Shown in pieces: positions 15,104 through 21,657 of a DNA stretch of 22,518 bases. The first letter of the stretch is position 1; every line of letters starts with the position of its first letter. Location of the stretch: the NCBI GenBank assembly GCA_934646175.1, contig CAKUEI010000020.1:1-22518 (forward strand), in the 5' to 3' direction. The notes below the pieces were generated by a model. That model made no database searches. It saw only the letters and a list, made by a program, of their open reading frames with translations, and was not told where the DNA came from. The DNA is from an uncultured Oscillospiraceae bacterium. GTDB lineage: Bacteria; Bacillota; Clostridia; Oscillospirales; Oscillospiraceae. Made by a program: the position numbers and the translations under genes.

Positions 15104-16807
15104 ATGACCGATGAGAAAAAACTGCCGGAAGAGGAGATCGCTTCTTCCATGCCCCAGAACTTTATCCACAATTTTATCGACCAGGATATTGCGCAGGGCG
15201 GGCAATATGAAGGCATGACCGTCCACACCCGTTTTCCGCCCGAGCCCAATGGCTATCTGCACATCGGCCACGCCAAGGCCATTTTCGTAGACTTCGGGAC
15301 CGCCGAAAAGTACCACGGTCTGTGCAATCTGCGTATGGACGACACCAACCCCACCAAGGAAGATGTGGAGTACGTGGAGGCCATTCAGGAGGACATCCAC
15401 TGGCTGGGCTATGACTGGGGCGACCGATTCTTCTTCGCTTCGGACTATTTCGAGCAGATGTACGGCTATGCCGTGGAGCTCATCAAAAAGGGCCTTGCCT
15501 ACGTGTGCGAACTGACGCCGGAGGAATTTAAGGAATACCGCGGTGATGTGGGCGTGCCCGCCCGCTCCCCCTGGCGCGACCGGCCCATTGAGGAGTCCCT
15601 TGACCTCTTCCAGCGCATGAGAAACGGTGAATTCTCCGACGGGAAGTACACCCTGCGGGCCAAGATCGACCTGGAAAGCGGCAACTTCAACATGCGCGAC
15701 CCGGTGATCTACCGCATCAACCACATGAAGCATCACCGTCAGGGGGACAAGTGGTGCATCTATCCCATGTACGACTTCGCCCACCCGCTGGAGGATGCCA
15801 TCGAGGGCATCACCCACTCCCTCTGCTCTCTGGAATTTGAGGATCACCGTCCCCTTTATGAGTGGGTGATCAACCACTGCTCGGTCCCCTCTCATCCCCG
15901 GCAGATCGAATTTGCCCGGCTGGGCATCAACTACACCGTCATGAGCAAACGCAAGCTGCGCCAGCTGGTGGAGGAGGGCAAGGTGTCCGGCTGGGACGAC
16001 CCGCGGATGCCCACCCTGTGCGGCCTGCGGCGGAGAGGGTACACCCCCCGCGCCATCCGCAATTTCTCCGAGCGCAACGGTGTGAGCAAGGCGGCCTCCA
16101 CGGTGGAATTCGGCTTTTTGGAGCACTGCCTGCGGGAGGATCTGAATGAATCCGCCCAGCGGCGCATGGCAGTGCTGCATCCGGTGAAGCTGGTCCTCTC
16201 CAACTACCCCGCGGACCGGCACGAGACCTTTGAGATCGAAAATAACCCCAACCGCCCGGAGGACGGGGTGCGCACGGTGACCTTCTCCCGGGAGCTGTAT
16301 GTGGAGGCAGATGACTTCCTGCCGGAGCCGATGCCCAAGTATAAGCGCCTGTACCCCAACGGCCCCGAGTGCCGTCTGAAGGGGGCTTATGTCATCCGCT
16401 GCGTAGGCTATGAGACCGATGAAAACGGAAATGTGACCGAGATCTGCGCCGAGTATGACCCCGAAAGCCGCGGCGGCGACCCTGCTGACGGCCGCAAAAT
16501 CAAGGGTGCCACCATCCACTGGGTGGATGCCGCCACCGCCGTGGACGCCGAGGTGCGGCTTTACGACAATCTGTTCTCCGACCCCGACCCCGACGGCGGC
16601 GACAAGAACTTTCTGGAATGCCTGAACCCTGGTTCTCTGGAAGTGCTGACCGGCTGCAAGCTGGAGGCCGCCCTGGCATCCGCCAAGGCGCCGGAGTCCT
16701 ATCAGTTCATGCGTCTGGGCTATTTCTGCCCCGACAATAAGGACAGCGCGCCAGGCAAGCTGGTCTTCAACCGTTCCGTCAGTCTGAAGGACAGCTTCAA
16801 GGCTTAA
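15104..16807 (+). CDS. glnS: Glutaminyl-tRNA synthetase
   Basis: This class I aminoacyl-tRNA synthetase charges tRNA-Gln directly with glutamine. Start at the ATG at 15104 (567 aa), 8 nt after GGGAG; the in-frame GTG at 15095 lies inside the ribosome binding site. The catalytic domain has FPPEPNGYLHIGHAKA (HIGH at 53-56), the amino-acid pocket LRMDDTNP (77-84) and the KMSKS-type loop VMSKR (279-283). The C-terminal beta-barrel anticodon domains follow to residue 567. GlnRS was acquired from eukaryotes by some bacteria. Many Firmicutes lack it and amidate Glu-tRNA-Gln with GatCAB, but clostridia often have it (family knowledge). It leads a three-gene unit. Confidence 0.96.
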   Translation: MTDEKKLPEEEIASSMPQNFIHNFIDQDIAQGGQYEGMTVHTRFPPEPNGYLHIGHAKAIFVDFGTAEKYHGLCNLRMDDTNPTKEDVEYVEAIQEDIHWLGYDWGDRFFFASDYFEQMYGYAVELIKKGLAYVCELTPEEFKEYRGDVGVPARSPWRDRPIEESLDLFQRMRNGEFSDGKYTLRAKIDLESGNFNMRDPVIYRINHMKHHRQGDKWCIYPMYDFAHPLEDAIEGITHSLCSLEFEDHRPLYEWVINHCSVPSHPRQIEFARLGINYTVMSKRKLRQLVEEGKVSGWDDPRMPTLCGLRRRGYTPRAIRNFSERNGVSKAASTVEFGFLEHCLREDLNESAQRRMAVLHPVKLVLSNYPADRHETFEIENNPNRPEDGVRTVTFSRELYVEADDFLPEPMPKYKRLYPNGPECRLKGAYVIRCVGYETDENGNVTEICAEYDPESRGGDPADGRKIKGATIHWVDAATAVDAEVRLYDNLFSDPDPDGGDKNFLECLNPGSLEVLTGCKLEAALASAKAPESYQFMRLGYFCPDNKDSAPGKLVFNRSVSLKDSFKA

Positions 16808-16825
16808 TCGGTAAAGGAGCGGCAC

Positions 16826-17872
16826 ATGTACCAGTTTCGAAACGACTATTCCTACGGCGCGCCCCGTGAGATCCTGGACGCCCTCTGCAGCTGCGCGGAC
16901 ACGCCCTATCCCGGCTATGGACAGGACGAGCTCTGCGCCCACGCCGCGGAGATGATCCGCACCCTCTGCCGCGCGCCCCGCGCAGCGGTGGAATTCTGCA
17001 TGGGCGGCACCCAAACCAACGCGCTGGCGGTCTCCGCCTTTCTGCGCCCGTGGGAGGGCGTCATCTCCCCGGTGACAGGGCACATCAACGGCCATGAGGT
17101 GGGTGCGGTGGAGGCCGGCGGCAATAAGATCCTGCCGGTGCAGACCGGCCCGGACGGCAAATTGACCCCCGCTTTGCTGGAGCCGGTGGTGACCGAACAT
17201 CAGGATCTTCATCTGGTGAAGCCAGCGCTGGTCTACATCTCCCAGGCCACGGAAACGGGAACCGTTTACACCAAGACGGAGCTTACCTCCCTGAGCTGGT
17301 TCTGCCGGGAGAACGGGCTGAAATTGTTTATGGACGGCGCGCGATTGGGGGCGGCCCTTACCTCCCCCGCCTGCAGCGGGATGACCCTGCCCGACATTGC
17401 CTCCCTGTGCGATGCCTTCACCATCGGCGGCACCAAAAACGGCGCTTTGTTCGGCGAAGCGCTGGTGCTGTGTGACAAGGGCGTGCAGAAGGATTTCTTC
17501 CGCCTGAAAAAGCAGCGGGGTGCCGTGCTGGCCAAGGGCTTTCTGCTGGGGGCGCAGTTCGAGGCGCTGTTCCGGGATGGGCTTTACTGGCGGCTTGCAG
17601 AGCACGCCAACACGCAGGCGGTTCGCCTGCAGGACGGCCTGCTGGAATTAGGCATTCCCCTGCTGAACAAGTCGGACACCAACCAGATCTTCCCCATCGT
17701 ACCAGACAGCTGGCTTCCCGCCCTGAAGGAGCAGGTCGCTTTTGAGACCTGGGGCAAGGCGGACGCCGGGTACACGGTGGTGCGCTTCGTCACCTGCTTT
17801 GCCACCCGGCCAGAGGATGTGGACGGGCTGCTGTCCGTTCTGTCCCATCTGCTATGTGCGGAAAGGAGCTGA
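16826..17872 (+). CDS. Threonine-aldolase-family PLP lyase
   Basis: A fold-type I PLP enzyme of the low-specificity L-threonine aldolase/beta-eliminating lyase family, usually splitting threonine or allo-threonine to glycine and acetaldehyde. It is 348 aa, typical length. GGTQTN (60-65) binds the cofactor phosphate region, HINGHE (86-91) gives the ring-stacking histidine, the cofactor aspartate is D170 in MDGARLG, and the Schiff-base lysine is K204 in GGTKNGALFGE. AAAGGAG lies 6 nt before the ATG. It follows glnS by 18 nt and is probably co-transcribed. The exact substrate is uncertain: related family members act on other beta-hydroxy amino acids, and the link to glnS may be only shared transcription. 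Confidence 0.88.
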   Translation: MYQFRNDYSYGAPREILDALCSCADTPYPGYGQDELCAHAAEMIRTLCRAPRAAVEFCMGGTQTNALAVSAFLRPWEGVISPVTGHINGHEVGAVEAGGNKILPVQTGPDGKLTPALLEPVVTEHQDLHLVKPALVYISQATETGTVYTKTELTSLSWFCRENGLKLFMDGARLGAALTSPACSGMTLPDIASLCDAFTIGGTKNGALFGEALVLCDKGVQKDFFRLKKQRGAVLAKGFLLGAQFEALFRDGLYWRLAEHANTQAVRLQDGLLELGIPLLNKSDTNQIFPIVPDSWLPALKEQVAFETWGKADAGYTVVRFVTCFATRPEDVDGLLSVLSHLLCAERS

Positions 17873-17879
17873 TATCCCC

Positions 17880-18287
17880 TTGCCCATTATTCCCATCATC
17901 ATTCTCACCGTGCTGCTGGTGCTGTTTCTCATCGCGGGCGTCCACTCCGTGCACTGCGCCCTGCGGGCCAAAAAGTACGAGGGCCGGGTGAACGGCGTGA
18001 TCGTCGAGGTGCAGCATTTCGACAGCCCATACGCCAAAAGCCGCAACCACAATTATCAGCCGGTGTTCCTTTTCGAAGTGGACGGCACGGAGTACCGCCT
18101 GCCCTACGGCGTCACCACCACCCGCAAGGAGCAGTACAAAGAGGGCGACGTGATGCCCCTCTGCTATGACATTGAGGACCCCCGCCATTTCGCCCCGGAG
18201 GGGGACACCTCCATGATGATGTCCGCCCTTCCCTTTTTCGGCGGTGTGGCGCTGTGCATTTTCCTGCTGGTGCTCTGCCTTACCTGA
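17880..18287 (+). CDS. Small membrane protein with DUF3592-like domain, TTG start
   Basis: A 135-residue protein. The frame has no ATG near a ribosome binding site. AAAGGAG (17862-17868), inside the end of the preceding gene, points to the TTG at 17880 (11-nt spacing), only 8 nt after the previous stop. Residues 3-23 form one membrane helix and 113-134 a second. Between them a mostly beta-strand domain (about 30-105) has RVNGVIVEVQ, a YQPVFLFEVDGTEYRLPYG core and EGDVMPLCYDIEDPRHF, the pattern of DUF3592 proteins. Function unknown; no catalytic residues are evident. It closes the glnS unit. The start is less certain than the rest of the call. Confidence 0.8.
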   Translation: MPIIPIIILTVLLVLFLIAGVHSVHCALRAKKYEGRVNGVIVEVQHFDSPYAKSRNHNYQPVFLFEVDGTEYRLPYGVTTTRKEQYKEGDVMPLCYDIEDPRHFAPEGDTSMMMSALPFFGGVALCIFLLVLCLT

Positions 18288-18296
18288 AAAGTAAGC

Positions 18297-18320
18297 GCCC
18301 CGAAGCCGAAGCTTCGGGGC
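18297..18320. terminator. Shared terminator between the glnS unit and coaX
   Basis: A perfect 10-bp stem (18297-18306 with 18311-18320) and CGAA tetraloop, with ACTTTTC on the plus side and CGCTTACTTTTC on the minus side. It lies 9 nt after one stop and 17 nt after the other, so it likely ends both convergent transcripts. Confidence 0.85.
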
Positions 18321-18337
18321 ACTTTTCGGTTTTGCTT

Positions 18338-19117
18338 TCAGCGCTGGGGCTGATTTTTGCGGTAAATGAGGCCGCAGCCTTTCAACAGCAGCTGCTCGTC
18401 ATAGATGATCTCCCGTTTGCAGAGGGGTACCACGAACCGGGCCACCCCGCCGGTAGCCACCACGATGACCGGGCGGCCCAACTCCTCCTCCATGCGCTGC
18501 ACCACGCCGTCCACCATAGCGGCATGGCCGTACAGTGCGCCAGAACGCATACATTCGGTGGTGCTGCGGCCGATGAGCTTCAATTTTCCCTCCAGACTAA
18601 CCTCCGGTAGGGCGGACGCGCCGGTGGACAATGCATTTAAGGACGCCACCAATCCCGGGCAAATGCTGCCGCCCAAAAAGGTCCCCTTTTCGCTCACCAC
18701 GGTGAAGGTGGTGGCGGTGCCCATATCCACCACCACCAGCGGTCTGTCCCTGCGGTACTCCGCCAGCGCGGCCACGGCGCAGACGATGAGGTCGGCACCG
18801 ATGGAGGACGGGTCCTCAATGGCGATGTTCAGGCCGGTCTTCACCCCTGGACCCACCACCAGAGGCTTTTTCCCCGTAATGCGGTGTACCGCCCCCCGGA
18901 CGGCACCCAGCGCCTGGGGCACTACGCTGGAGATGACCGCGCCTTCCATCTTCTCCGGCTGCGGGCAGTAAAGGTGCAGTACGCTGCCCAGCTCGGCAGC
19001 ATACTGATCCTCGGTCTTCTGTCTGTCAGTGGCCATGCGGGCCACAAAGCGGATGTCGTCCCCCTCCAGGCCGCCCAGTACGATATTGGTATTGCCGATG
19101 TCAACGGCAAGCAGCAT
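18338..19117 (-). CDS. coaX: Type III pantothenate kinase
   Basis: This enzyme phosphorylates pantothenate, the first step of coenzyme A synthesis. Type III enzymes belong to the ASKHA fold, need a monovalent cation and, unlike type I, are not inhibited by CoA (family knowledge). At 259 aa it is normal. Landmarks are the N-terminal phosphate loop DIGNTN (6-11), the GADL motif at 107-110 with catalytic D109, DMGTATT at 131-137 and ATGG at 221-224. The ATG at 19117 has an AGGGA-like ribosome binding site about 5 nt upstream, modest in strength. It is monocistronic on the minus strand with its own promoter, diverging from infC. No birA or tilS neighbours, as found beside coaX in some other genomes, are present. 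Confidence 0.95.
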   Translation of the reverse strand: MLLAVDIGNTNIVLGGLEGDDIRFVARMATDRQKTEDQYAAELGSVLHLYCPQPEKMEGAVISSVVPQALGAVRGAVHRITGKKPLVVGPGVKTGLNIAIEDPSSIGADLIVCAVAALAEYRRDRPLVVVDMGTATTFTVVSEKGTFLGGSICPGLVASLNALSTGASALPEVSLEGKLKLIGRSTTECMRSGALYGHAAMVDGVVQRMEEELGRPVIVVATGGVARFVVPLCKREIIYDEQLLLKGCGLIYRKNQPQR

Positions 19118-19149
19118 AAGGATCCCTGCTTTCTCGGTTTTATCGCCTC

Positions 19150-19178
19150 ATTATAAGTGTTTTTCTTCAAAAAGGCAA
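19150..19178 (-). promoter_or_regulatory. coaX promoter
   Basis: On the minus strand TTGCCT (19173-19178), 17 bp, perfect TATAAT (19150-19155). It is back to back with the infC promoter; the two -35 boxes are 20 bp apart. Confidence 0.7.
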
Positions 19179-19198
19179 GAGAAAGCGGAAACTTCCCC

Positions 19199-19227
19199 TT
19201 GACAAGCGGGAAGAGAGACGGTATACT
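19199..19227 (+). promoter_or_regulatory. Promoter of infC-rpmI-rplT
   Basis: Perfect TTGACA (19199-19204), 17 bp, TATACT (19222-19227): the strongest promoter match in the window, fitting a translation operon. The start would be near 19234. Confidence 0.85.
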
Positions 19228-19233
19228 ATTCCA

Positions 19234-19387
19234 GTACAACAAAGTAGGTCGGGTACCCCTTCCTCACCTTCTGCCCAAGGCAAAAAGGTCAACAGCGCAA
19301 ACTCCGCCGGTTTTTCGGCGTTTGTCTGCATGGTTGCGGGTGCCCTACAAGGCAGCCGCATTTTTGTTTGTTTGGAGGTGCTTTCCC
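19234..19387 (+). promoter_or_regulatory. Structured infC leader with attenuator, candidate L20 leader
   Basis: About 154 nt separate the predicted start from the infC initiation codon. A hairpin CGCCG/CGGCG (19305-19309 with 19316-19320) lies mid-leader. The intrinsic terminator at 19335-19369 stands directly before the infC GGAGGT. GTAGG near 19243 could pair with CCTAC in the terminator loop region (19344-19348), giving a possible alternative fold. This is the expected layout for infC-rpmI-rplT control by ribosomal protein L20 in Firmicutes (Rfam L20_leader class, from knowledge). The assignment is by position and architecture, not by alignment. Confidence 0.6.
19335..19369 (+). terminator. 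Intrinsic terminator in the infC leader
   Basis: Stem TGCGG/CCGCA (19335-19339 with 19356-19360), one G/G mismatch, inner stem TGCC/GGCA, 6-nt loop, then TTTTTGTTT. The U-tract ends 5 nt before GGAGGT (19374-19379). A terminator this close upstream of an essential gene implies regulated readthrough. Confidence 0.8.
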
Positions 19388-19918
19388 ATCAGTAACACAG
19401 GCCATCAGTTAAATGAAGACATTCGCGACAAAGAGATCCGCCTGATCTCCGAGACCGGCGAGCAGTTGGGCATCATGTCCGCTCACGAAGCGCTGCAGCT
19501 GGCGGCGGACCGGGATCTCGATCTGGTCAAGATTTCTCCCAACACCACACCTCCCGTCTGCAAGCTCATGGACTACGGCAAATTCAAGTTCGAGCAGACC
19601 AAGCGCGAGCGCGAAGCCCGCAAGAACCAGCACGTGGTCGAAATCAAGGAGATCCGTATGTCTCCCGGCATCGATGTGGGCGATTTCAACGTGAAGCTCA
19701 AGAATGCGCAGAAGTTTCTGTCTGAGGGCAATCGCGTGAAGGTCACCGTTCGCTTCCGCGGCCGCGAGATGGCGCACACCGAGATCGGCCGCGATCTGTT
19801 GCTGAAATTCGCCGATTCCTGCGCGGAGCTGGGCACTATGGATAAGTCCCCCAAGCTGGAGGGCCGCCACATGTCCATCTTCCTCGCTTCTAAGAACACG
19901 AAAGAAACCAAAAAGTAA
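19388..19918 (+). CDS. infC: Translation initiation factor IF-3, AUC start codon
   Basis: IF-3 binds the 30S subunit, prevents premature 50S joining and checks the start codon and initiator tRNA. The frame continues upstream, but the only suitable start is ATC at 19388, 8 nt after GGAGGT (19374-19379), giving 176 aa. The product begins (I/M)SNTGHQLNEDIRDKEIRLI, aligning with the usual IF-3 N-terminus. The N-domain covers about 8-75 (LVKISPNTTPPVCKLMDYGKFKFEQ). A charged linker follows and the C-domain runs from about 85 (KEIRMSPGIDVGDF) to 168. A non-AUG codon is a known feature of infC: IF-3 rejects such starts and so limits its own synthesis. First gene of infC-rpmI-rplT. Confidence 0.95.
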   Translation: MSNTGHQLNEDIRDKEIRLISETGEQLGIMSAHEALQLAADRDLDLVKISPNTTPPVCKLMDYGKFKFEQTKREREARKNQHVVEIKEIRMSPGIDVGDFNVKLKNAQKFLSEGNRVKVTVRFRGREMAHTEIGRDLLLKFADSCAELGTMDKSPKLEGRHMSIFLASKNTKETKK

Positions 19919-19935
19919 AAAAGGAGTTTTCTGTC

Positions 19936-20139
19936 ATGCCGAAGATCAAAACCCACAGTGGCGCGAAGAAAAGATTCAGCCTTACCAAAAGCGGCAAGGT
20001 GAAGTATTCTCACGCCTATAAGCGTCATCTGCTGAACGGTCACGGAAAGACCACCAAGCGCAAGCGCGGCCTGCGCATGGGCGGTTATGCCGACGTCACC
20101 AACGTGGCGGCCGTCAAGCGCATGATCCCTTATAAATAA
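19936..20139 (+). CDS. rpmI: Ribosomal protein bL35
   Basis: A small basic protein of the large ribosomal subunit, 67 aa. It has the conserved start MPKIKTHSGAKKRF and the HLLNGHGKTTKRKRGLR segment, and ends VKRMIPYK. GGAG lies 9 nt before the ATG, 17 nt after infC. In the bacterial order infC-rpmI-rplT its translation is commonly coupled to control by L20. Confidence 0.98.
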   Translation: MPKIKTHSGAKKRFSLTKSGKVKYSHAYKRHLLNGHGKTTKRKRGLRMGGYADVTNVAAVKRMIPYK

Positions 20140-20158
20140 GTAGGAGGCTTAATCAACA

Positions 20159-20515
20159 ATGGCTAGAGTCAAAGGCGCGATGATGACGCGCAAGAGAAGA
20201 AATAAGATCCTGAAGCTGGCCAAGGGCTATTGGGGCGCAAAGAGCAAGCACTTCAAGATGGCCAACCAGCAGGTGATGAAGTCCCTGTCTTATGCTTACA
20301 CCGGCCGCCGCCTGAAGAAGCGCGACTTCCGTCAGCTGTGGATCACCCGTATCTCCGCCGGTGCGAAGATGAACGGCATGAACTACTCCAACCTGATGCA
20401 CGGCCTGAAGCTGGCCGGCGTGACCATCAACCGCAAGATGCTTGCCGAGATGGCTGTCAACGACAAGGCCGCCTTCACCGCTCTGACCGAGCTGGCCAAG
20501 GCTCAGCTGGGCTAA
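20159..20515 (+). CDS. rplT: Ribosomal protein bL20
   Basis: An early-assembly protein of the large subunit that binds 23S rRNA, 118 aa. The sequence MARVKGAMMTRKRRNKILKLAKGY is the basic N-terminal extension. The globular C-domain includes WITRISAGAKMNGMNYSNLMHGLK. AGGAGG lies 11 nt before the ATG, 19 nt after rpmI. L20 is the known autorepressor of this operon in Firmicutes and Enterobacteria, so it is the likely effector of the upstream leader. Confidence 0.98.
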   Translation: MARVKGAMMTRKRRNKILKLAKGYWGAKSKHFKMANQQVMKSLSYAYTGRRLKKRDFRQLWITRISAGAKMNGMNYSNLMHGLKLAGVTINRKMLAEMAVNDKAAFTALTELAKAQLG

Positions 20516-20534
20516 TTTTTTCGTATCTCTTAAG

Positions 20535-20566
20535 GATGCCGTCCCTTCGGGGTGGCATCTTTTTTT
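20535..20566 (+). terminator. Terminator of infC-rpmI-rplT
   Basis: GATGCC/GGCATC outer stem (20535-20540 with 20554-20559), a small asymmetric bulge, a CCC-TTCG-GGG cap and seven T (20560-20566). It starts 19 nt after the rplT stop. Confidence 0.93.
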
Positions 20567-20660
20567 GCTGCCTGCCTCCTGACCCGATGCGCGACAGGGC
20601 AATGCGGTTTCCCTTTTGCTGTTATATAATATTAAAAATTATATTTAGTGATTTTGACTA

Positions 20661-20690
20661 TTGCAATTTTATTTCGCCATGTGCTATACT
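20661..20690 (+). promoter_or_regulatory. Promoter of the hemolysin III-like gene
   Basis: TTGCAA (20661-20666), 18 bp, TATACT (20685-20690), with TG one base before the -10 (extended -10). It lies in an AT-rich stretch that also holds a TATAAT/ATTATA inverted repeat (20625-20643) of unknown meaning. Confidence 0.65.
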
Positions 20691-20722
20691 AAGACCATCC
20701 AAAAAGAAAGTAGGTGCTCCTC

Positions 20723-21463
20723 ATGGCAGTGCAGCATACGATGGATCTTCCCAAGAGCCGCGGCGTCTATCGCTCCCGGCCGTTCAAAGTAAAAAAACGC
20801 GAGCAGCGCAACCCCTATGATGGTCTGCGCCCCTGGTCCGCCATCACCCACGGCGTGGGTGCGGTGCTGGCTCTGCTGGGAACGGTGCTGCTGCTGGTGA
20901 AGGCCGCCCTTCTCCATTCCGGGGCCATGAGCATCACGGCTTTTGCCATTTACGGCGCATCCATGATCGGACTGTATACCGCAAGCACCCTTTATCACTG
21001 CATCAATACCAAGGTATCCGGCCGTCTGGCCCTGCGGAAATTCGACCATGCCTCCATTTACGCCCTCATCGCGGGCACCTACACCCCCGTCTGTCTGGTG
21101 GCTCTGAAGGGTGCGTGGGGCTGGAGCCGGTTCGGCGTGATCTGGGGTATGGCCGTGGCCGGGGTAGTCCTGTCCATCGTCTGGATCGGCGCGCCCCGTA
21201 TTCTGACCTCGGTAATCTATATCTCCATGGGCTGGCTGGCGCTGATCGCGTTTTACCCGCTGATGCAAGTTCTCCCCCCTTCCGGTTTCTTTTTCCTGCT
21301 GCTGGGCGGGGTGTTCTACACCGTCGGAGGTATACTGTATGCTTTAAAGTGGCCTGGCCGAAACAACCCAAAATTTGGTTGTCACGAAATTTTTCACGTA
21401 TTTATTGTACTGGGCTCTATTGCACACTTTCTTTTAATGTATCTGGTCATCGCTATGCTTTGA
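20723..21463 (+). CDS. Hemolysin III / PAQR-like membrane protein
   Basis: An integral membrane protein of the HlyIII family (YqfA/TrhA group), related to adiponectin receptors. ATG at 20723 (246 aa) follows AGGTG by 6 nt; an in-frame GTG at 20714 lies inside that site. After a basic N-terminus (to about 37) come about seven hydrophobic segments. The metal-site residues of the superfamily are present: S88 and H92 in STLYH, D108 in FDHASIY, and H221 and H225 in CHEIFH. GTYTP is at 118-122. 'Hemolysin' is historical; the group has been linked to membrane-lipid homeostasis. Monocistronic with promoter and terminator. The last 45 codons are much richer in A/T third positions than the rest. Confidence 0.92.
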   Translation: MAVQHTMDLPKSRGVYRSRPFKVKKREQRNPYDGLRPWSAITHGVGAVLALLGTVLLLVKAALLHSGAMSITAFAIYGASMIGLYTASTLYHCINTKVSGRLALRKFDHASIYALIAGTYTPVCLVALKGAWGWSRFGVIWGMAVAGVVLSIVWIGAPRILTSVIYISMGWLALIAFYPLMQVLPPSGFFFLLLGGVFYTVGGILYALKWPGRNNPKFGCHEIFHVFIVLGSIAHFLLMYLVIAML

Positions 21464-21487
21464 TCTGCCTTTCATCGTTTTTTACAA

Positions 21488-21519
21488 GATACGCCGCAAA
21501 ATGCGGCGTATCTTTTTTT
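21488..21519 (+). terminator. Terminator of the hemolysin III-like gene
   Basis: Perfect 10-bp stem (21488-21497 with 21503-21512), AAAAT loop and seven T (21513-21519), 24 nt after the stop. Confidence 0.95.
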
Positions 21520-21539
21520 GCATTTTTTCATCTTTTTAG

Positions 21540-21568
21540 TTGCATTTTTATCTTTGAGATAGTATAAT
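21540..21568 (+). promoter_or_regulatory. Promoter of the substrate-binding protein gene
   Basis: TTGCAT (21540-21545), 17 bp, perfect TATAAT (21563-21568). The start would be near 21575, leaving a leader of about 83 nt. Confidence 0.8.
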
Positions 21569-21587
21569 GCAAAGCATCACCAAAAAC

Positions 21588-21632
21588 ACTTGTCCGCGCG
21601 GCGTGGACAGCGTGGCCGGAGTGGCTCCGGTC
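21588..21632 (+). other. Two hairpins in the leader of the substrate-binding protein gene
   Basis: TGTCC/GGACA arms enclose a GC-rich loop (about 21591-21609). A second, stronger stem with CCGGAG/CTCCGG core (21616-21621 with 21625-21630) extends to 8 bp at 21614-21632. No U-tract follows, so these are not terminators. They sit 12 nt before the AGGAGG and may affect mRNA stability or translation. Confidence 0.45.
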
Positions 21633-21657
21633 AATCCAAAATCAGGAGGAAACGAAG

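Noticed and set aside
15086..17605. 839-codon open frame on the minus strand over glnS and the PLP lyase
   Set aside because: Product of high G/C in third codon positions of the plus-strand genes. It spans two unrelated genes and the gap between them and has no recognisable domain.
21331..21351. GGAGG followed by ATG inside the 3' end of the hemolysin III-like gene
   Set aside because: The ATG opens a two-codon frame (Met-Leu-stop), so it is chance resemblance.
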